From positions 83,649,835-83,713,834 of the forward strand of contig OZ023268.1 of NCBI GenBank assembly GCA_964006375.1: 64,000 nucleotides of DNA. The letters run 5' to 3'. The DNA is from Tillus elongatus. Taxonomy: Eukaryota > Arthropoda > Insecta > Coleoptera > Cleridae. Under the pieces are notes generated by a model. The model was not told the origin of the DNA. It saw nothing but the letters and a program-made list of their open reading frames with translations, and searched no databases. A program made the translations under genes and the position numbers. This document shows positions 60,451 through 64,000 of this stretch, piece by piece (within the stretch, counting starts at the first letter, position 1; each line of letters starts with the position of its first letter).

Positions 60451-61480
60451 CTGACGGGGCAGATCGATAAGCTAAGTCAGGCTCCAACAGTGCACGGTTC
60501 GGATGAGGTGAGAATGACTATATCGTGCTGTTTCGCTGTTCCTTTCCAACTTCTTACACAGCTCCTGTAACTCCTTCACTGTACTTACGAGGCCACTCCT
60601 ATAAAGTACGGATGGCTATTGTTTTGCAGAACCGCTAACATCTCTGCCGCTGAAGCACGATCAGATAGTCGTCTGAACAGACTTGCCATAAAAGCGAAAT
60701 AAAGCCTCACTCATTCTTTTTCACCTTGATGTCTCTTCCATATTTCCTGCCACAGCCCACGCTTATAAAAGTATGGCTACGGAATTCTTTCCGCAGTAGC
60801 CTCTGGAAATCAGACCACGAATGAACATATTCACGAACCGCTTCATACTAGATTGCAGCATTGCCAAACAAGTCAGAAAAAGAAACCAACCGATCAAGTT
60901 ACTAGAACGACGCTTAACTTGATGTGATTGTGATTCCCCATTTACTAGGTTCGTACTAATGTCTATGAACGCTGACTATATTCGTGCAAGCCTCCACGGG
61001 TGGTAATGTGTCAGCAACCTGGGCCTGTACAACGTGAGTAGATGTTCTCTCTAACACTGACTCCGCTTCTGTGTCAGCTTCATCAACTCTCTGCTCAATT
61101 CCACCTTACCTCGATAAAATATTGGCCTTCGCCCTCACGGGAACCTTATCCTCAGAATCTTCCAAACTGACCCAGCTAAGCCTGCTTTACAAGTGCCTCA
61201 ACTTAGTGTTGACAAATTCCTGAGCAGACTTATCTAAGCGTCGATAATTCACCAAGTAATTCTCCAAAGACTCGACCTTAGTCAAACAAATTTCCAACTC
61301 GGTGTTGATGTCAACCACCAAGTCACCGTTGGCAACCCCTAAAATTCCTAGGGGTTCACTCTTAATAAGGGAGCTAAGTTCCTTCCTCATAGACCTAACA
61401 GTCTCAGCCTGCAAATCTGCATAACCTCTAATTGAAAGTTCATATACACGTTCGTTCCTAGATAACTTCTCGACATCCAT
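60449..61480 (-). pseudogene. Gag-like remnant of an LTR retrotransposon
   Basis: The open segment 61187-61480 starts MDVEKLSRNERVYELSIRGY, resembling the SAP-like N terminus of insect LTR-retrotransposon Gag proteins (family pattern LSRxELxYELxIRGI). KELSSLIKSEPLG follows. Further along, a frame near 60640-60710 reads ASLFRRLSDRASAAEMLAVL and NNSHPYFIG, like the Gag capsid region. Stops and shifts separate the pieces. No protease, RT, integrase or LTR was found. I hold the family call loosely. Confidence 0.45.
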
Positions 61481-61589
61481 TTAGAAATAATACAACTGGA
61501 GACTATCTACTTAAAATTCCCAATAATAAATCTAAAATGACACAAAACACAAACACATTACACTAGGTTCTCTGGTTTCTGCCTGCACA

Positions 61590-61965
61590 CAGTACTTTTA
61601 ACATAGTCCTATAAAAGACCCCAGAGGAGTCAAATCGGGAGATCGTGCAGGCCATTGTACTCTACATCGTCGACTGATTAACCAATTAGGAAGCGCAAAA
61701 TTGAAATATTCACGAACTTGTTTTCCTAATGGGGCGATGCTCCATCTTACCGAAACCACATACAAGTATTGAGAATTGCTGGATTTTCAGCATTGAGGTA
61801 AACGTTAATCAATGCGGCATGTAATTTATTTTGCAAAAAAAAAACCTGTCTTGTCAATGTGCCCTCAATAAAGTACTGCCCTATGACTTGACGGACAACA
61901 GTTCCAGTGCCAACATTGACTTTCTGGGGGTACTGTGTTTTCTGCCCGCGAAACCAATGCACAAA
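61590..61965 (-). pseudogene. DUF4817/DDE_3-type transposase fragment
   Basis: Minus strand: HWFRGQKTQYPQKVNVGTGT (family QYPxKVNVWxGI), GQYFIEGTLTRQVF, NPAILNTCMWFR, then a stop in place of Q and DGASPH (second-Asp motif, family WFQQDGAPPH). It continues ENKFVNISILRFLIG with more stops. The first- and third-Asp regions are missing or unreadable. No terminal repeats identified. Confidence 0.65.
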
Positions 61966-62109
61966 TGAATTTTTTTTGTCGGCCGGTCGATCGGTCTGTC
62001 GGCATATACGTCTGTCTGCTAATAGGGCAATATCGCACCAGGAAGTATCGCACCGGCGACAATTTTTTTTTACTTAAACTTCTTAAAAAGTGTTGAAACG
62101 CATAGAAAA

Positions 62110-62605
62110 CATGATTTGGGAACGAATTTTTTTTTGTCTGTCGTCTGTATCTCTGCTGTAGCCACGATCACTTTAGAACGAATTAACATATCGTATTCAA
62201 ACTTGGTATACAATTATCACTCGATAAACGAACGGTTTGGATTGTTTTGGGGTAAAATCGCTCCAGGGGAAGGGATGAAACTAATAGAAAACATGATTTG
62301 GAAAAGAAAATTTTTTTGTCTGTCGGTCTGCACGTCTGTCTGTAGCCACGAAAACTTTAAAACATATATTGAGATATCGTCTTTAAATTTGGTATACAGT
62401 TAGCGCTCGACAAACGGGCGGTTCGGATTGTTTTTGGGTAAAATCGCTTTAGGGGGTATGGGATGAGTGGCGAGTGATTTGGTGAAAATTGATATTTGTA
62501 ATAGGAGCAATAACTTTCGAACGAATTAAGATATCATCTTCAAATTTGGTATCCAGTTAGCACCCGACAAGGGAACACTTCGGATTATTTTTGGGTAAGA
62601 CTTGG
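62110..62605 (+). repeat. Diverged tandem repeat, three ~160-185-bp units
   Basis: tagccacgatcactttagaa (62159), tagccacgaaaactttaaaa (62342) and gagcaataactttcgaacg (62505) start units that share aatttggtatacagttagc and ttcggattgtttttgggtaa. Confidence 0.85.
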
Positions 62606-62810
62606 TAAGAAAATAATTTATCACATCTATGTGGAAGTTATGATTCAATTTGCAGCACTATTTTATTTCAGAGAGCGGATTGAGTTTTGTATGCCTCACA
62701 CATCCACTCATTGTTTTTAAGGATAAGTTATGTTTAAAGATGTTTTTATTTCAGCCTTTGTTAATTAGTAATTTAGTATTTGTAATCTGTAAAGGTACTA
62801 CTTCGATAGA

Positions 62811-62815
<5 letters not shown>
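62606..62815. other. Unassigned stretch
   Basis: Nothing recognised. Confidence 0.35.

Positions 62816-62887
<72 letters not shown>
62816..62887. repeat. (TA)n microsatellite
   Basis: About 36 TA units. Confidence 0.97.
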
Positions 62888-62891
<4 letters not shown>

Positions 62892-63785
62892 CACCGAGAT
62901 CAATACTTTATATTGAGGGTCTAGTCAAAATCTAATTTATAAAGCAAATACCACTTTATCAAGATATTAATAAACATTATGATGGATAACACTTAAACTA
63001 GGCTTTGATATGCGTTGAGATATTCAACTTATTAGTTCATCACTCAGTGCTTTATTATTTTTATATCAGGCACGTTTCGCTTCTTCCCTGATTCCCTAAT
63101 GATGGATGAATTTGCTCAGTTTCGCTTCACTGGAAGCTGTGTACTTTATCATGTTGAAACAAATTCCTAATACATCTTTCTCTTACTTGTTTCTTTTTCA
63201 TCAACGTCTAATATTAATGGTTTGTGCAGGTCTACACTAAAATCCTGTTGGTTTTTTCTGGAGAATCATGTCATCAACCATTTAACTTCTCCGGTTGTCT
63301 TACACTTTTGATCTTACGTGATGTCTTAAAATGAAGTAGTAACATCTTATATATTATTATTATCTAATTGTAGGTATCGATGGTAAAATGATGTCTAGGG
63401 CATTTTTGTGAACAAATCACTTATGAGGGGATTACGATTGTTAGCGCTAAAAATAAGGTCTTCAAATGGACGCGAAATTGGTCTCCTAAAGCCCATATAA
63501 AGCGGTGAATGCAAGCAGTTCCCAAGTCACAACTCACTAATTATAAGATATCTAGCTTTTAAACTTTGTTTTAGTTAGTAAACTATTATTGAAGCTCATA
63601 TGATTAGGTAGATTTCATCATATAATTTAATTGAATTATAAGCCATTTTAGATGATTAAACACTACACAATAATAAGTGTTATAACTAAGAAAAAATTGA
63701 AAACTGTATACTTGGGCGCTTCTTATGTTGCACTTTTTCATCTTATTTTTAATTAGCAAGATTCGACAACCAAACACATGTTTGC

Positions 63786-63792
<7 letters not shown>
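62888..63792. other. Mostly unassigned, with a weak Helentron-like left half
   Basis: Around 63415-63510, aaatcacttatgaggggatt, cttcaaatggacgcgaaatt and ggtctcctaaagcccatat follow the left-half order, but no TA array follows directly. The rest is unrecognised. Confidence 0.4.

Positions 63793-63879
<87 letters not shown>
63793..63879. repeat. (TA)n microsatellite
   Basis: About 43 TA units. Confidence 0.97.
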
Positions 63880-63881
<2 letters not shown>

Positions 63882-64000
63882 CTATAGATAGCAACTATGT
63901 CAGAAAATTAAAAACATTTATTGTGGAGTAAAACGGACCATGTACATTAAATTGATATGTCCTAATATTTAAATGCCCTGTATAATTGAGAGTGTAAAAT

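Overview
This is a gene-poor, AT-rich stretch of an animal nuclear genome. The jockey-type LINEs, a mariner, Penelope-like retroelements and DUF4817-style transposases point to an arthropod, but that is inference and I cannot name a species. I found no host protein-coding gene, rRNA or CRISPR array. Nearly everything that can be identified is mobile DNA, mostly decayed, plus about 35 long (TA)n arrays (roughly 3.4 kb by hand count).

Layout. 1-1.3 kb: end of a DD41D-type DNA transposon. 2.4-7.4 kb: two LINE 3' parts with (ATT)n tails, and one tRNA-derived SINE. 8-12.1 kb: a jockey LINE split by a (TA)n array, a mariner and SINE copies. 12.3-13.8 kb: Helentron-like repeats. 13.9-14.25 kb: a foldback carrying a hammerhead-ribozyme-like core. 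14.6-17.3 kb: a large inverted repeat. 18.4-23.8 kb: a tRNA-like sequence, more Helentron-like copies, a SINE, and a Penelope palindrome nested in a Helentron-like copy. 25-26.5 kb: a second SINE family and a DD41D relic. 27.7-39.9 kb: a Penelope fragment, two DD41D elements back to back (a 4.7-kb palindrome), then a near-perfect 4.3-kb tandem duplication. 39.9-42.9 kb: a DD41D element inside a Helentron-like repeat. 43.5-48 kb: direct repeat, LINE 3' end, nested foldback, Penelope fragment. 48.3-50.4 kb: Penelope-like RT plus GIY-YIG endonuclease. 51-53 kb: an R4-like LINE whose RT segment is present three times in tandem. 54-57 kb: Helentron-like copies with a 731-bp tandem duplication and a SINE insertion. 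58-62 kb: deletion derivatives of DD41D elements and a gag-like remnant. 62-64 kb: a tandem repeat and (TA)n arrays.

How it fits together. One dispersed repeat family seems to organise the window. It has an 11-bp end motif (AGTGAATTTTC), asymmetric inverted repeats, a terminal hairpin (ACGCA-CTTGC-TGCGT) and a central (TA)n array. These features resemble Helentron-associated nonautonomous elements (HINEs). Its TA arrays look like landing sites: Penelope 3' ends and CAGGGTG-ended, TA-targeting DNA transposons repeatedly sit exactly at or inside them. Several local duplications (4.29 kb, 731 bp) appear identical by eye apart from TA-array and mononucleotide-run length, so they are either very recent or assembly artefacts.
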